Shown here piece after piece: positions 37,391 through 46,465 of a DNA stretch of 64,000 nucleotides. How positions within the stretch are numbered: the stretch's first letter is position 1; each line of letters begins with the position of its first letter. The position numbers and the translations under genes are program-made. The notes beneath the pieces were generated by a model. The model did not search any database. It was not told the DNA's origin and was given only the letters and a program-made list of their open reading frames with translations. Origin of the DNA: Thioalkalivibrio sp. ALMg11 (GTDB lineage Bacteria > Pseudomonadota > Gammaproteobacteria > Ectothiorhodospirales > Ectothiorhodospiraceae); assembly GCF_000377905.1 (NCBI RefSeq), contig NZ_KB898878.1:52653-116652 (forward strand), given 5' to 3'.

Positions 37391-38722
37391 ATGCCGCTGA
37401 TTCGGCGCCACCCCGAGAACGCGCCGGTCCCGCGGCGCGAGATCTTCGGCTGGGCGATGTTCGACTTCGCCAATCAGGCCTACACACTGCTGATCATTAC
37501 GGTGATCTTCGGCGACCTGTTCACCCGCGTGATCGTCGGCGATGCCCCGGACTATCGCCTCGGCAACCTGCTGTGGAGTGTGGCCCTGGCGGTCAGCTAT
37601 GCGATGGTGATCGTGGCGGCCCCGTTTGCCGGGGCGATCATGGATGCCACCGCCTCGCGCAAGCGCTTCCTCGCCGCCTCGTGGGTGCTGACGATCATCA
37701 CCACCGCGTTGTTGTACTTCGTCGAGCCGGGGCTGGTGTTCTTCGGTATGGCCCTGATCATCGCCTCCAACTTCGGTTATGCCATCGGCGAGTCCTTCAT
37801 CGCCAGCTTCCTGCCGGATCTGGGTCCACCGGAGAAACTCGGCTGGATCTCGGGGCTGGGCTGGGGGCTGGGGTATATCGGCGGGCTGGTGGCGACGGCC
37901 TTTGCCCTGGGGCTGCTGGGCGAGGTAAGCGCGGAGAACTTCGAGCGCATCCGCTGGGTCGGGCCATTCGCGGCCGCGTTCTTCCTGGTCTCGGCGCTGC
38001 CGACCTTCCTGTTCCTGAAGGAGCGAGGCACCCGCCGGCGCATGGCCCGCAACGTCCAGCTGGGGCTCGGCTGGAAGCGGGTGAAGGCCTCGCTGGTCAC
38101 GCTGCGCGAGCGCCGCGACCTGCGCGCGCTGTTCGTCTCGATCTTCTTCATGATGGCCGGGATCTACATCATCATCGCCTTCACCTTCATCTACGGTGCG
38201 CAGGTGATCCAGTGGGACGAACCGACGCGCGTACTGATGTTCGTGGTGACCCAGGTCACCGCGGTGATGGGGGCGGTGGGCTTCGGCTTCCTGCAAGACC
38301 GCGCGGGGCCGGTGCGCATCTATCGCATCACGCTGGCGCTGTGGGTGTTGGCGGTACTGGCAATCTTTGCCACGCCCGCCATCGCCCAGTGGCTGAGCGT
38401 GCTGCTCGGCCAGCCGGTGGAGGCGCAGATGGTGTTCCTCGGTGTGGGCGTCCTGGCCGGGCTTTGCCTCGGCTCGGCGCAGTCCGCCGGGCGTGCATTG
38501 GTGGCGCTGATGGTTCCGGCACGCGAGGCCGGGCGCTGGTTCGGCTTCTGGGGGCTGTCGTCCAAGGCCGCGGCGATCTTCGGCCTGCTCGGTATCGGCC
38601 TGCTGCAGGTCTGGCTGGGCCTCGAGAACGCCATCCTGTTCTGCCTGTTCCTGTTCCTCGCCGCGCTGCTGGCGTCTATTCCCATCCGCCTGGCCGACCG
38701 CCGCCGTGCCGAGTCTGCTTGA
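37391..38722 (+). CDS. MFS transporter, UMF1 (Atg22-like) family
   Basis: 443 residues, about twelve membrane helices. The N-terminal signature EIFGWAMFDFANQAYTLLII is typical of the UMF1 family, and the YAIGESFIASFLPDLGPPEKLG loop agrees. Members are putative exporters or permeases; the fungal relative Atg22 releases amino acids from vacuoles. The bacterial substrate is unknown. It lies 48 bp after the retropepsin-like gene. Confidence 0.88.
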   Translation: MPLIRRHPENAPVPRREIFGWAMFDFANQAYTLLIITVIFGDLFTRVIVGDAPDYRLGNLLWSVALAVSYAMVIVAAPFAGAIMDATASRKRFLAASWVLTIITTALLYFVEPGLVFFGMALIIASNFGYAIGESFIASFLPDLGPPEKLGWISGLGWGLGYIGGLVATAFALGLLGEVSAENFERIRWVGPFAAAFFLVSALPTFLFLKERGTRRRMARNVQLGLGWKRVKASLVTLRERRDLRALFVSIFFMMAGIYIIIAFTFIYGAQVIQWDEPTRVLMFVVTQVTAVMGAVGFGFLQDRAGPVRIYRITLALWVLAVLAIFATPAIAQWLSVLLGQPVEAQMVFLGVGVLAGLCLGSAQSAGRALVALMVPAREAGRWFGFWGLSSKAAAIFGLLGIGLLQVWLGLENAILFCLFLFLAALLASIPIRLADRRRAESA

Positions 38723-38727
38723 TCAAA

Positions 38728-38979
38728 CACGAAGTGCACGCAGGCACGAAGAAGGTTAATAAGGGCGGCTGAACCACAGAGTGCACGGAGAAATGGGATG
38801 GTGGTTCTTGCGGGTGAGAAGGACGGTAAGTGATTCAGCCAGAACCGTGGCGGGAAGTTGATGCGTTTCGCTTCGCTCAACGACATCCTACCCGGCGCGA
38901 AACCTTCTTCGGCCTTCTCCGTGTGCTTCGAGCCCTCGGTGGTCCAATCGCCCTTCGTCGTGCCTGTGTGCGCTTCGTG
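38728..38979. repeat. Imperfect inverted-repeat element with nested palindrome half
   Basis: Arms of about 65 bp (38728-38792 and 38915-38979) are imperfect inverted repeats: CACGAAGTGCACGCAGGCAC at the left against the complement of GTGCCTGTGTGCGCTTCGTG at the right. The centre contains GATGCGTTTCGCTTCGCTCA (38860-38879), the half-site of the palindrome found in the 25944/26252 units. No gene is visible in it. The structure looks like a non-autonomous element. Confidence 0.6.
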
Positions 38980-39011
38980 GTGAGAATTCAGAGAGCGACG
39001 GGCACAAAGGG

Positions 39012-42000
39012 CTATTCGGTGGCGTGGTGGGTGGTGGTGGCGCCGCGGTCGAAGCGGCCTTCGTAGAGGCGCAGCAGGGCCGGGATCACGAACAGTACCA
39101 GCACGGTGGCGATGGCCAGGCCGAAGACGATGGAGATCGCCATCGGGATCAGGAACTGGGCCTGGACCGAGCGCTCGAACAGCAGCGGCGTGAGGCCGGC
39201 GATGGTGGTCACCGAGGTCAGGATGACCGCGCGCAGGCGTTGGCAGGCGGCCTCGACGATCGCCTCCTGCATGGCGAGACCGGCCTCGCGCAGGCCCTGG
39301 TAGAAGCTCACCAGGATGATCGAGTTGTTGACCACGATCCCGGTCAGGCCGAACAGGCCGAACAGCGACAGGATGGTCAACTCCACATTCAGGATCCAGT
39401 GCCCGAGCAGGGCGCCGAGGATCCCGAACGGGATGATCGCCATCACGATGAGCGGCCAGCCCCAGGAGCCGAAGACCCAGGCCAGGGTGATGTACATGAG
39501 TCCCAGCGCCAGGATCAGGCCCGTGCGCATGTCGGCGAAGGTCTCGGCCTGGTCGGCTGCACGCCCCTCGAACGAGTACTCGATGCCGTAGCGTGCCGCG
39601 AGGTCGTCCAGCGGGCCGTCCTCCAGCGCGGCGCGGATGCGTGCGGCGTTGTTCACGCTGCGGTCCACCTCGGTGGAGACCTGGATGGCCAGACGGGTGT
39701 CGGCATGACGCAGGGTCTCGAAGCCCTGGCGCGAGCGCAGATCGACCACGCTGCCCAGCGGGGCGAATTCGCCACTCGGCAGACGCAGGTTCAGCCGCTC
39801 CAGGCTCTCGCTGGAATGGCGCTCGTGGTCCGGCAGGCGTACGCGCACCTCGACCTCCTCCAGCCCATCCTGGTAGAGCTGGGCCAGGTGGCCGTCGAAG
39901 GCGTCACGCAGCTGGGCGCCGACGGATTCCGTGGTCAGGCCCAGGGCGCGACCCTCCGGATTGACCTGGAACACCAGCTGTTCGCGGCCGAACGGGGTGT
40001 CGTCGTTGGTGGCGAAGGTGCCGGCGAAGTCGTCGAAAATATCCGCCAGTTCCAGAGCCGCGTTCTTCAGCACATGCGGGTCGTCGCCGGTCAGGCGGAC
40101 CTCCAGGTCGCGTCCGGGCGGACCGGTCTGGCGTTCGTCGATGCTGAAGTTCTCGATCCCCGGGGCCTGGCGCACGCGTTCTTCCCAGGCCTGGATGAAC
40201 TCGCGGTTGCGGACCTCGCGCTGCTCCGGCGAGGTCAGCTCCACCTGGATGTTGCCGAACTGGTCGCCGCGCGGGGCATTGCCGTCGCCGGGGTCGATGC
40301 CGCGTCCGAGGCGGGTGACCGAGGCGCGCACCAGGTTGCCGCCGAGGTCCTGTTCGGTCTCCGCCAGGGCCTCCTCGACGTGGATCAGGAAGGCCTCCAC
40401 CCGCTCCGGCGGGGTGCCGGCGACGAAGTTGACGCCGGCATTGACGATGGTGCCCTCGGGCGACGGGAAGAAGGTGAAGCCGATGCGCCCGCTGGCGGCC
40501 AGGCCGATGGCCAGGATCAGCGCGCCGACCGCCAGTGCCAGGGTGGTGCCGGAGTGGTTGACCGAGACCGTGACCGCGCGGCGGAAGGCGCCGTTGCGGA
40601 AGCCCTCGAAGCCGTTGTCGAAGCGCTCGCGCAGGCTGCCCGGGCGCGGCGGCTTGAGCCGGTGCATCACGCCCTTGAGGTGCGCGGGCAGGATCAGGAA
40701 GGCGATCAGCAAGGTGGCGATGATCACGCAGATCACCACCAGCGGGATGTCGAACAGGATGTTGCCGATGATCCCGCCGATCAGCATCAGCGGCAGGAAT
40801 GCGGCCACCGTGGTCAGCGAGGCGGCGATCACCGGACCGACCATGCGCCGGGCGCCGTCGCGCGCGGCGCGGCTGGCCGATATTCCGCGCTGGTGCAGGC
40901 TGTAGGCGTGCTCCGAGACCACGATGGCGTTGTCGACGATGATCCCCAGCGACATGATGAAGCCGAACAGCGAGATCATGTTGATCGAGCCGCCGACGAC
41001 CCACAGCACCACGAAGGCGGCGGTGAAGGCGATCGGGATGCCCAGCGCCACGCGCAGGGCAATGTGGCGGTTGAGGAACAGGAACAGGATTGCCAGGACC
41101 AGCAGCAGACCGCCCAGGCCGTTCTTCAGCAGCAGGGTGATGCGCTCGGACAAGAGCTCCCAGAAGGCGTCGGTGACCTGCAGATCAACCCCCGGTGGCA
41201 GCGCGGGGCGGGTCTCGGCCAGCCAGTCCTCCAGTATCTCCGCGGCCGCCAGGGAATCGCCGGTCTCCGAGCGCAAGAGTTGCATCTCGATCGCGCGCTG
41301 GCCGTTGGCGCGGACGCGTACCTGCCCGTCGCGATGACGCAGCTCCAGGGTCGCGATATCGCCCAGGGTCAGGCGCCCGAGCTCGCCGTCGCCGCGCAGC
41401 ACCAGGCGCTCGAAGCTGACGATGTCACGCGCCTGTTGCAGGCTGCGGATCTGGCGCGCGGTGTCGTCGCGCCCCACCGAGCCGGCCGGCAGGTCCTGCG
41501 CCATGGCGCGGATCTGCTCGCCGATGTCTGCGAGCGTCATGTCCAGGCGGTAGAGCGTCGCGGACGGCACCTGGATGGCCATTTCGTCCGCGGTCAGGCC
41601 GGTGAACTCGATGCGCGCGATGCCCGCGTCCAGCAGCTCGCGCTCGAACTGACGCGCGAGGATGCGCAACTGCTGCGGGTCCTCGGGGCCGGTCAGCAGC
41701 AACCGCGCTACCGGCTCGTAGCGGATGATGCGGGTGACCACCGGGGTCTCCGCGGCCTCCGGCAGGTTGCGCTGCTGGTTCACGCGGTCGTTGACTTGCT
41801 CCAGCGCCAGGGTCATGTCGGTCCCGGCCTCGAACTCCATGGTGACGACGCCGACGCCCAGCGCCGAGGTGGAGGTCATGTTGCGCAGGCCGTCGACGGT
41901 GCGCAGGTCCTGCTCCAGCGGGTCGACGATGGCGCGTTCGACATCCTCCGCGCTGGCCCCGGTCCAGGGCACCTCGACGGTGACGAAGTCGAGCTCGAAG

Positions 42001-42200
42001 TTGGGGAAGAACTGGGTGTTCAGCTTGCTCAGGGCAAACGCACCCGCCAGGATCATCAGTGCGATCAGCAGGTTGGCGGCGAGGCGATGCTCCAGGAACA
42101 GCTGGATCGGGCCGCGCGGGGACGAGTCGTTGTCCCGCGCGCCACCGCCGGGCATCGGCTGCCCGGACGCCGGCGCGGGGCCGGGTTCGGACTCGCTCAT
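39012..42200 (-). CDS. RND efflux permease (HAE1-like)
   Basis: 1062 residues, the standard length. TM1 is ANLLIALMILAGAFALSKLN, TM4 has SLGIIVDNAIVVSEHAY (D-N in place of the D-D of classical pumps, common in this branch), and the twelfth helix ends IVFGLAIATVLVLFVIPALL. It is a proton-driven exporter spanning the inner membrane and periplasm. The adaptor gene ends inside its start codon (4-bp overlap), so they form one operon. No outer-membrane channel gene is adjacent. The acidic N-terminal extension (MSESEPGPAPASG) is unremarkable. Confidence 0.93.
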   Translation of the reverse strand: MSESEPGPAPASGQPMPGGGARDNDSSPRGPIQLFLEHRLAANLLIALMILAGAFALSKLNTQFFPNFELDFVTVEVPWTGASAEDVERAIVDPLEQDLRTVDGLRNMTSTSALGVGVVTMEFEAGTDMTLALEQVNDRVNQQRNLPEAAETPVVTRIIRYEPVARLLLTGPEDPQQLRILARQFERELLDAGIARIEFTGLTADEMAIQVPSATLYRLDMTLADIGEQIRAMAQDLPAGSVGRDDTARQIRSLQQARDIVSFERLVLRGDGELGRLTLGDIATLELRHRDGQVRVRANGQRAIEMQLLRSETGDSLAAAEILEDWLAETRPALPPGVDLQVTDAFWELLSERITLLLKNGLGGLLLVLAILFLFLNRHIALRVALGIPIAFTAAFVVLWVVGGSINMISLFGFIMSLGIIVDNAIVVSEHAYSLHQRGISASRAARDGARRMVGPVIAASLTTVAAFLPLMLIGGIIGNILFDIPLVVICVIIATLLIAFLILPAHLKGVMHRLKPPRPGSLRERFDNGFEGFRNGAFRRAVTVSVNHSGTTLALAVGALILAIGLAASGRIGFTFFPSPEGTIVNAGVNFVAGTPPERVEAFLIHVEEALAETEQDLGGNLVRASVTRLGRGIDPGDGNAPRGDQFGNIQVELTSPEQREVRNREFIQAWEERVRQAPGIENFSIDERQTGPPGRDLEVRLTGDDPHVLKNAALELADIFDDFAGTFATNDDTPFGREQLVFQVNPEGRALGLTTESVGAQLRDAFDGHLAQLYQDGLEEVEVRVRLPDHERHSSESLERLNLRLPSGEFAPLGSVVDLRSRQGFETLRHADTRLAIQVSTEVDRSVNNAARIRAALEDGPLDDLAARYGIEYSFEGRAADQAETFADMRTGLILALGLMYITLAWVFGSWGWPLIVMAIIPFGILGALLGHWILNVELTILSLFGLFGLTGIVVNNSIILVSFYQGLREAGLAMQEAIVEAACQRLRAVILTSVTTIAGLTPLLFERSVQAQFLIPMAISIVFGLAIATVLVLFVIPALLRLYEGRFDRGATTTHHATE

Positions 42201-43453
42201 TGCACGGAATCCTGGGCTTCGACCTCGACCCGCAGGCCGTCAACGGCATTCGGCAGGCGGGTGGCGATCAGGGTGTCGCCAGCGGTGATCGCGTCGCTGC
42301 GGATCAGGGCGAGGGTGTTGCCGTCCGCGTCGATGAAGTCGCCCAGGCGCTCCACTTGCAGGGACTCCAGGCGCCCTTCAACCACGCGGAACACGCGATC
42401 GCGTCCGAACAGCGACTCGAACGGGACGGCGAGGCTGTCAGCCTCCTCGGGCAGCTGCAGGCGAAGCTCGACGAAGCGGTTCAGCGGCAGCTGCTGGCCC
42501 CCCGAGCGGACCTCGAATACCCCGCGCATCCCGGATTCGCCGGTGCGGGTCTCGCCCTCCAGGCGTGCCAGCTCCGTTTCGATTTCGTGGCCGCCGACCA
42601 TGGCGCGTGCGGGGAGGCTCGTGCCCGCCTGCAGCAGGGCCTCGACCCGGGCGATCAGGTGTTCCGGGAGGCTGGCGCGAATCTCCAGATCGTCCACGGC
42701 GTACAGCCGCAGCAGCGGATCCCCCGGCCGGGCGCGTTCGCCAGTGGCGACCTCGACCTCGACGACGCGGGCGTCGAAAGGGGCGCGGATGGTGGTGCGC
42801 TCCAGGTCGATTCCGGCCTGCGCCTCGGCGGCGCGGGCCCGCGCCAGGCGGGCCTCGGACTGGGCCAGGCGCATCGGGGCATCGGCCACGGCCTGCTCGC
42901 GGCTGTCCACGGTGATGCTGGCCTGTTGCAGGCGTTCGCGGGCGGCATCGACGTCGGCTTCGGAACCGAGGTTGCGTCCGCGCAGGTCGCGGGCCCGCTC
43001 CAGGCCGCGTTCGGCAATCGCCAGCAGTTCGCGCTCGCGTTGCAAGGCCTCGCGGTCGAAGCGGGCGCGCAGTTCTTCGCTCTCGACTGCGCCTTCCAGC
43101 TCCCGGCGTTCGGCCTCGCGCTGGTCCAGCAGGAGCTGGGCCTCGCGCGGGTCGATGCGGATGAGCGTGTCGCCCGACGCCACCCGCTGCCCTGCGCGCG
43201 CCGGCACGTCTTCGATTTCTCCCTCGACCGCGGCACGCAGCAGCGCATCGCGGGCGGACTGGCTGCGTCCGTTCAGGATGATGCCCGGCCGGTGGGTGCC
43301 GGGCTCGGCGGTCAGACCCTGCACCGGCCAGGTGCGTTCGCTGGCCTCCGGTGGCGGGGCCGAGGGCCCGGTCGCGCGCAGAATCATGAAGCCCACCACC
43401 GCGACGGCGAGGATCAGGACAGGGAGGATGGCTCGGCGGAGGGCGCGCGGCAT
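42197..43453 (-). CDS. RND efflux periplasmic adaptor (HlyD/MFP family)
   Basis: 418 residues. N-terminal membrane anchor (about 6-26, LRRAILPVLILAVAVVGFMIL), lipoyl half (VEGEIEDVPARAGQRVASGDTLIRID), a long helical hairpin (about 115-200) and second lipoyl half (TTIRAPFDARVVEVEVATGERARPGDPLL), followed by barrel domains. It bridges the pump encoded next to an outer-membrane channel. It overlaps the pump gene by 4 bp. Substrate unknown. Confidence 0.93.
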   Translation of the reverse strand: MPRALRRAILPVLILAVAVVGFMILRATGPSAPPPEASERTWPVQGLTAEPGTHRPGIILNGRSQSARDALLRAAVEGEIEDVPARAGQRVASGDTLIRIDPREAQLLLDQREAERRELEGAVESEELRARFDREALQRERELLAIAERGLERARDLRGRNLGSEADVDAARERLQQASITVDSREQAVADAPMRLAQSEARLARARAAEAQAGIDLERTTIRAPFDARVVEVEVATGERARPGDPLLRLYAVDDLEIRASLPEHLIARVEALLQAGTSLPARAMVGGHEIETELARLEGETRTGESGMRGVFEVRSGGQQLPLNRFVELRLQLPEEADSLAVPFESLFGRDRVFRVVEGRLESLQVERLGDFIDADGNTLALIRSDAITAGDTLIATRLPNAVDGLRVEVEAQDSVQ

Positions 43454-43638
43454 GAGTATCTCGATTGTGTTCGCGGTACTGGCAAGTCGGGTGTGGCTCG
43501 TCGCTTGGAGACGCGCGCGGGCCGGAGGTTCCCGCAGCGGGCCACATCATACCATCGCGGTTTGTGAGGGAACCCCCGCGGTTGCGGTCGGTCCCTGTTG
43601 TGCCAATATTACGGTTTGCTTAAATGAGGATAAAGGCG

Positions 43639-44193
43639 ATGAAGGGATCCAAGCTGTTTCTTGGCGGCCTTTTGGCGGCGGGTTTGCTGGCGGGCGGCGT
43701 TGCGGCTCCGGTCCTGGCCGAGGAGCCGCAGATCTGCGAGTGCCGCGATGGCCTGGAGATGGAGGGGACGCCGTGGATTCGCCTGATGCCGGGCGACATG
43801 ACGGGTGGTTACTTCGTGCTCCGCAATAGCGGCGATCAGGATTATCGGATCGTTGCGGCGGAGGCGCCCATCGCGAAGGTGGTGGAGCTACACGAGCATG
43901 CTCATGTGGATGGCGTGATGCGCATGCGTCAGGTCGACGGCCTGGAACTCCCGGCTGGCGAGACCCTGGTGCTGGAGCCGGGCGGACTGCATCTGATGTT
44001 CATCGGCCTGCACGAGCCGCTGACGGCGGGGGACTGGATCCCGGTGATCCTGGAGTTTGCCGACGGCGAAACCATGGCGATTCATGCCCGGGTGCAGCGG
44101 GGCGAGGGTGCCGGTGAGGGCCACTCCCGCGGGCACATGATGGACGGAGATGCTCGCGGCATGGACCACGAGGCCGGGCACGACGGGCACTGA
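43639..44193 (+). CDS. Periplasmic copper chaperone PCu(A)C
   Basis: 184 residues from the ATG at 43639, with GAGGA eight bases before it; the ATG at 43624 is an alternative. A signal peptide (about 5-27) precedes the PCu(A)C domain. The copper motif H-x10-M-x21-H-x-M is exact: H85, M96, H118, M120. A His/Met/Asp-rich tail (HSRGHMMDGDARGMDHEAGHDGH, quoted in part) could bind more metal. The protein binds Cu(I) in the periplasm and hands it to the CuA centre of cytochrome oxidase or to Sco-type chaperones. No oxidase genes are adjacent. Confidence 0.92.
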   Translation: MKGSKLFLGGLLAAGLLAGGVAAPVLAEEPQICECRDGLEMEGTPWIRLMPGDMTGGYFVLRNSGDQDYRIVAAEAPIAKVVELHEHAHVDGVMRMRQVDGLELPAGETLVLEPGGLHLMFIGLHEPLTAGDWIPVILEFADGETMAIHARVQRGEGAGEGHSRGHMMDGDARGMDHEAGHDGH

Positions 44194-44230
44194 AACGGAC
44201 GCTGCGTACCCGTTGGGTACACAGCGTTTC
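44192..44230. terminator. Candidate bidirectional hairpin between convergent genes
   Basis: CGCTGCGTACCC (44200-44211) and GGGTACACAGCG (44215-44226) pair with one mismatch around GTT, with GAAAC and GTTTC flanks. The U-tract is weak, but the hairpin lies exactly between the convergent stops at 44193 and 44235. Confidence 0.4.
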
Positions 44231-44234
44231 GGCC

Positions 44235-45092
44235 TTACTGGTTGGCGGGCCGGGTCGGGATCTCGACGTCGGCGTCTTCGCGCAGCGCCTCGAGATACTC
44301 CTGGATGGCGCGGCTTTCGAGGATCTCGATCAGCTCGGCGCGCACGTCTTCCAGTTCCGGGACCGGGGTATCGCGGGTTTCCTCTAGGCGGATGATGTGC
44401 CAGCCGAAGCGGCTCTCGACCGGTTCCGCGGTGGTCTCGCCCGGTTCCAGCGCCATAGCCGCCTCGCTGAACGCGGGGACCATCTGTTCCGGAGCGAACC
44501 AGCCGAGTTCGCCACCACGGGCCGCCGAGCCCGGATCGGTGGAATGGGCTTCGGCCAGTTCGGCAAAGTCCGCGTCGGCCTCCAGCTCTTCGAGCAGTTC
44601 GCGGGCGCGTTCCGCCTCTTCCACCAGGATGTGCCGAGCGCGATATTCGGTGCCGCGGATCTGTTCGATCTGGCGGTCGTACTCCGCCTCGAGGTCCGCC
44701 TGGGTGATGTCGAGCTCTTCGGTGATGCGCTCCATCAGCAGCGAAGCCAGCAGGTTGGTCTCGACCATGCGCAGGATGCGCCGGGTCTCGGCATCAGTAT
44801 CCAGCCCGCGGGCGACCGCCTCCTGACGCAGTAATTCAAGGCTGATCAGCTCCTCCAGCGTGCCGTCGCTCTCGGCCGGTCCTGGGTCCTCGTCCATGCC
44901 GGCGTAGGCGAACAGGTCGGCGCGGGTGATGGCTTCACCGTTGACGATGGCGACGGTATCGGCGTCACCGGTATCCGTGGTGATGTCGTCAGTGGTGGAG
45001 TCCGGCGTGGCCTGTTCCTGCGTGTCGCAGGCGGCGAGCAGGCCGGCGAGGGCCAGGGCGCCGAGGGCTGTGGTCAGGATGCGCAGCTTCAT
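44235..45092 (-). CDS. Lipoprotein PpiC-type peptidyl-prolyl isomerase
   Basis: 285 residues from the ATG at 45092. The lipobox LLAAC puts the lipidated cysteine at C22. A SurA/PrsA-like N-terminal helical chaperone part (NGEAITRADLFAYAG ... LLRQEAVARGL) is followed by a parvulin domain (about 145-245: ARHILVEEAERARELLEELE, STDPGSAARGGELGWFAPEQMVPAF in part). It assists folding of exported proteins in the periplasm. The mature protein is very acidic, fitting a halophile. Its start overlaps the yciI stop by 1 bp (TGATG), indicating coupling. Confidence 0.92.
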   Translation of the reverse strand: MKLRILTTALGALALAGLLAACDTQEQATPDSTTDDITTDTGDADTVAIVNGEAITRADLFAYAGMDEDPGPAESDGTLEELISLELLRQEAVARGLDTDAETRRILRMVETNLLASLLMERITEELDITQADLEAEYDRQIEQIRGTEYRARHILVEEAERARELLEELEADADFAELAEAHSTDPGSAARGGELGWFAPEQMVPAFSEAAMALEPGETTAEPVESRFGWHIIRLEETRDTPVPELEDVRAELIEILESRAIQEYLEALREDADVEIPTRPANQ

Positions 45093-45388
45093 CAGAACAC
45101 CTGCTTGAATGGGCGTACATCGACCGTGGTGTACACGCCCGCGGCCACGTAGGGGTCGGCGTCGGCCCATTCGCGTGCGGCATCCAGCGAGGGGAACTCC
45201 GCGACGATCAGGCTGCCGGTGAAGCCGGCCGGGCCGGGGTCGTTGCTGTCGATGGCGGGGCACGGGCCGGCCAGGATCAGGCGGCCGTCGTCGCGCAGGG
45301 CCTGCAGCCGGGCGACGTGTTCCGGGCGCGCAGCCAGGCGCGCATCCAGCGAATCGGGGGCATCCTCGCCCTGGATCATGTACAGCAT
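45092..45388 (-). CDS. yciI: YciI family protein
   Basis: 98 residues from the ATG at 45388, chosen because the length and start [19 protein letters not shown] match Escherichia coli YciI and GAGGAG precedes it by 7 bases. [27 protein letters not shown] and [18 protein letters not shown] are near identical in pattern to E. coli. The fold is ferredoxin-like with a His/Asp pair of proposed muconolactone-isomerase/dechlorinase-like activity, but the function is unknown. Upstream of it lies the MITE-like element, then yciO on the other strand. Confidence 0.93.
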   Translation of the reverse strand: MLYMIQGEDAPDSLDARLAARPEHVARLQALRDDGRLILAGPCPAIDSNDPGPAGFTGSLIVAEFPSLDAAREWADADPYVAAGVYTTVDVRPFKQVF

Positions 45389-45442
45389 CGGCATTCTCCT
45401 CGGTAAGGGCATCATTCTAACGATGTCGGCGGCCGGATGCCG

Positions 45443-45730
45443 TTAAGGAGACGCTGATTGAATCGCGCGCTCGCGTTGGTGCCCCCTGTTTTCCGAGACA
45501 AGGCGCGTCGAGCAGCGGGTAGTGGTTCTACCCGCAAGCGGCGCAACGCAGGATCGGGGAACAGGGGGCACCAACCCCACAAACCATTGAACGTAGGGGC
45601 TCGGCCGCTTTTGTGCGCGAACAGCGTTGCGGTTCCTTTGTGCAGAGTGACTGCACGGCAGTCACCGCGCCTTGTTCGCACGCAAAAGCGACTCGAGCGC
45701 GAGCGCACGATTCAATCAGCGTCTCCTTAA
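45443..45730. mobile_element. MITE-like element, copy 1 (complete)
   Basis: The element is 288 bp. TTAAGGAGACGCTGATTGAA at the left and its complement at the right (TTCAATCAGCGTCTCCTTAA) are terminal inverted repeats that extend about 30 bp with small changes. It has two internal modules: GTTGGTGCCCCCTGTT (45475-45490) with AACAGGGGGCACCAAC (45560-45575), and CTTTTGTGCGCGAACA with TGTTCGCACGCAAAAG (one mismatch) near 45608-45690, enclosing GTGACTGC/GCAGTCAC. No transposase is encoded. Related copies lie at 62131 and 63925. Confidence 0.8.
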
Positions 45731-45800
45731 GGGCTCGTTCTTATGGGTGCGCCGATGGATGCGCTACACTGCGCGGCCGATCACCGCACCGACTTGTCCC

Positions 45801-46415
45801 ATGATCTCGATCCACCCCGATAATCCCCAGCCCCGGCTGATCCGGCAGGTCCTGGACCAGCTGCAGGAGGGGGCCGTCATCGCCCTGCCGACGGATGCCT
45901 GTTACGCGCTGGCCTGCCTGCCGGGGGACAAGACCGGGGCGGATCGCATTCGCCGCATCCGTCAGGTAGACGAGACCCATCACCTGACGCTGTTGTGCCG
46001 CGATCTCTCGGAACTGGGCGTGTACGCGAAGGTGGACAACACCGCCTTCCGTCTGATGAAGGCCCTGACCCCGGGGGCCTACACGTTCATTCTGCCCGCC
46101 ACCCGCGAGGTCCCGCGACGGCTGCAGCACCCGAAGCGCCGTACTATTGGCATGCGCGTGCCGGCGAGCCCGATTGTCTCGGCGCTGCTGGAAGAGCTGG
46201 GGTCTCCGCTGATGTCGGCGACTCTGCAACTCCCCGGGGATGAACACCCGTTGAGCGAGCCGTGGGAAATCGAGGAGCGCCTGGGCAAGGTGGTGGATAT
46301 GGTGATTGACGGCGGTGCCGGGACCCTGGAAGCCACCAGTGTGGTGGATCTCACCGGTGACGCGCCCGAGGTGATGCGGCATGGCCTGGGCGATGTGGGA
46401 TTCCTGGATGAATAG
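45801..46415 (+). CDS. yciO: YciO, Sua5/YrdC-fold protein
   Basis: 204 residues from the ATG at 45801, length and start (MISIHPDNPQPRLIRQVLDQ) matching E. coli YciO. The Sua5-type nucleotide pocket VIALPTDACYALACLPGDK and the RRTIGMRVPASPI segment are clear. It belongs to the YrdC/Sua5 family that forms threonylcarbamoyl-AMP for tRNA t6A, though YciO itself is a weak or auxiliary member. It opens a run yciO, DUF945 gene, trpS, scpA, scpB on the plus strand. Confidence 0.93.
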   Translation: MISIHPDNPQPRLIRQVLDQLQEGAVIALPTDACYALACLPGDKTGADRIRRIRQVDETHHLTLLCRDLSELGVYAKVDNTAFRLMKALTPGAYTFILPATREVPRRLQHPKRRTIGMRVPASPIVSALLEELGSPLMSATLQLPGDEHPLSEPWEIEERLGKVVDMVIDGGAGTLEATSVVDLTGDAPEVMRHGLGDVGFLDE

Positions 46416-46465
46416 CCCCGGCCGACGGCGGGGATCACGGCGCGGCATGGCCGCAGGGAGGCGCA

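Noticed and set aside
39024..43829. A 1601-codon open frame on the plus strand opposite the second RND pump and its adaptor.
   Set aside because: It is antisense to two clearly real genes, has Gln/Arg/Asp/Gly-rich shadow composition and no recognisable domain; long antisense frames are expected at this GC content.
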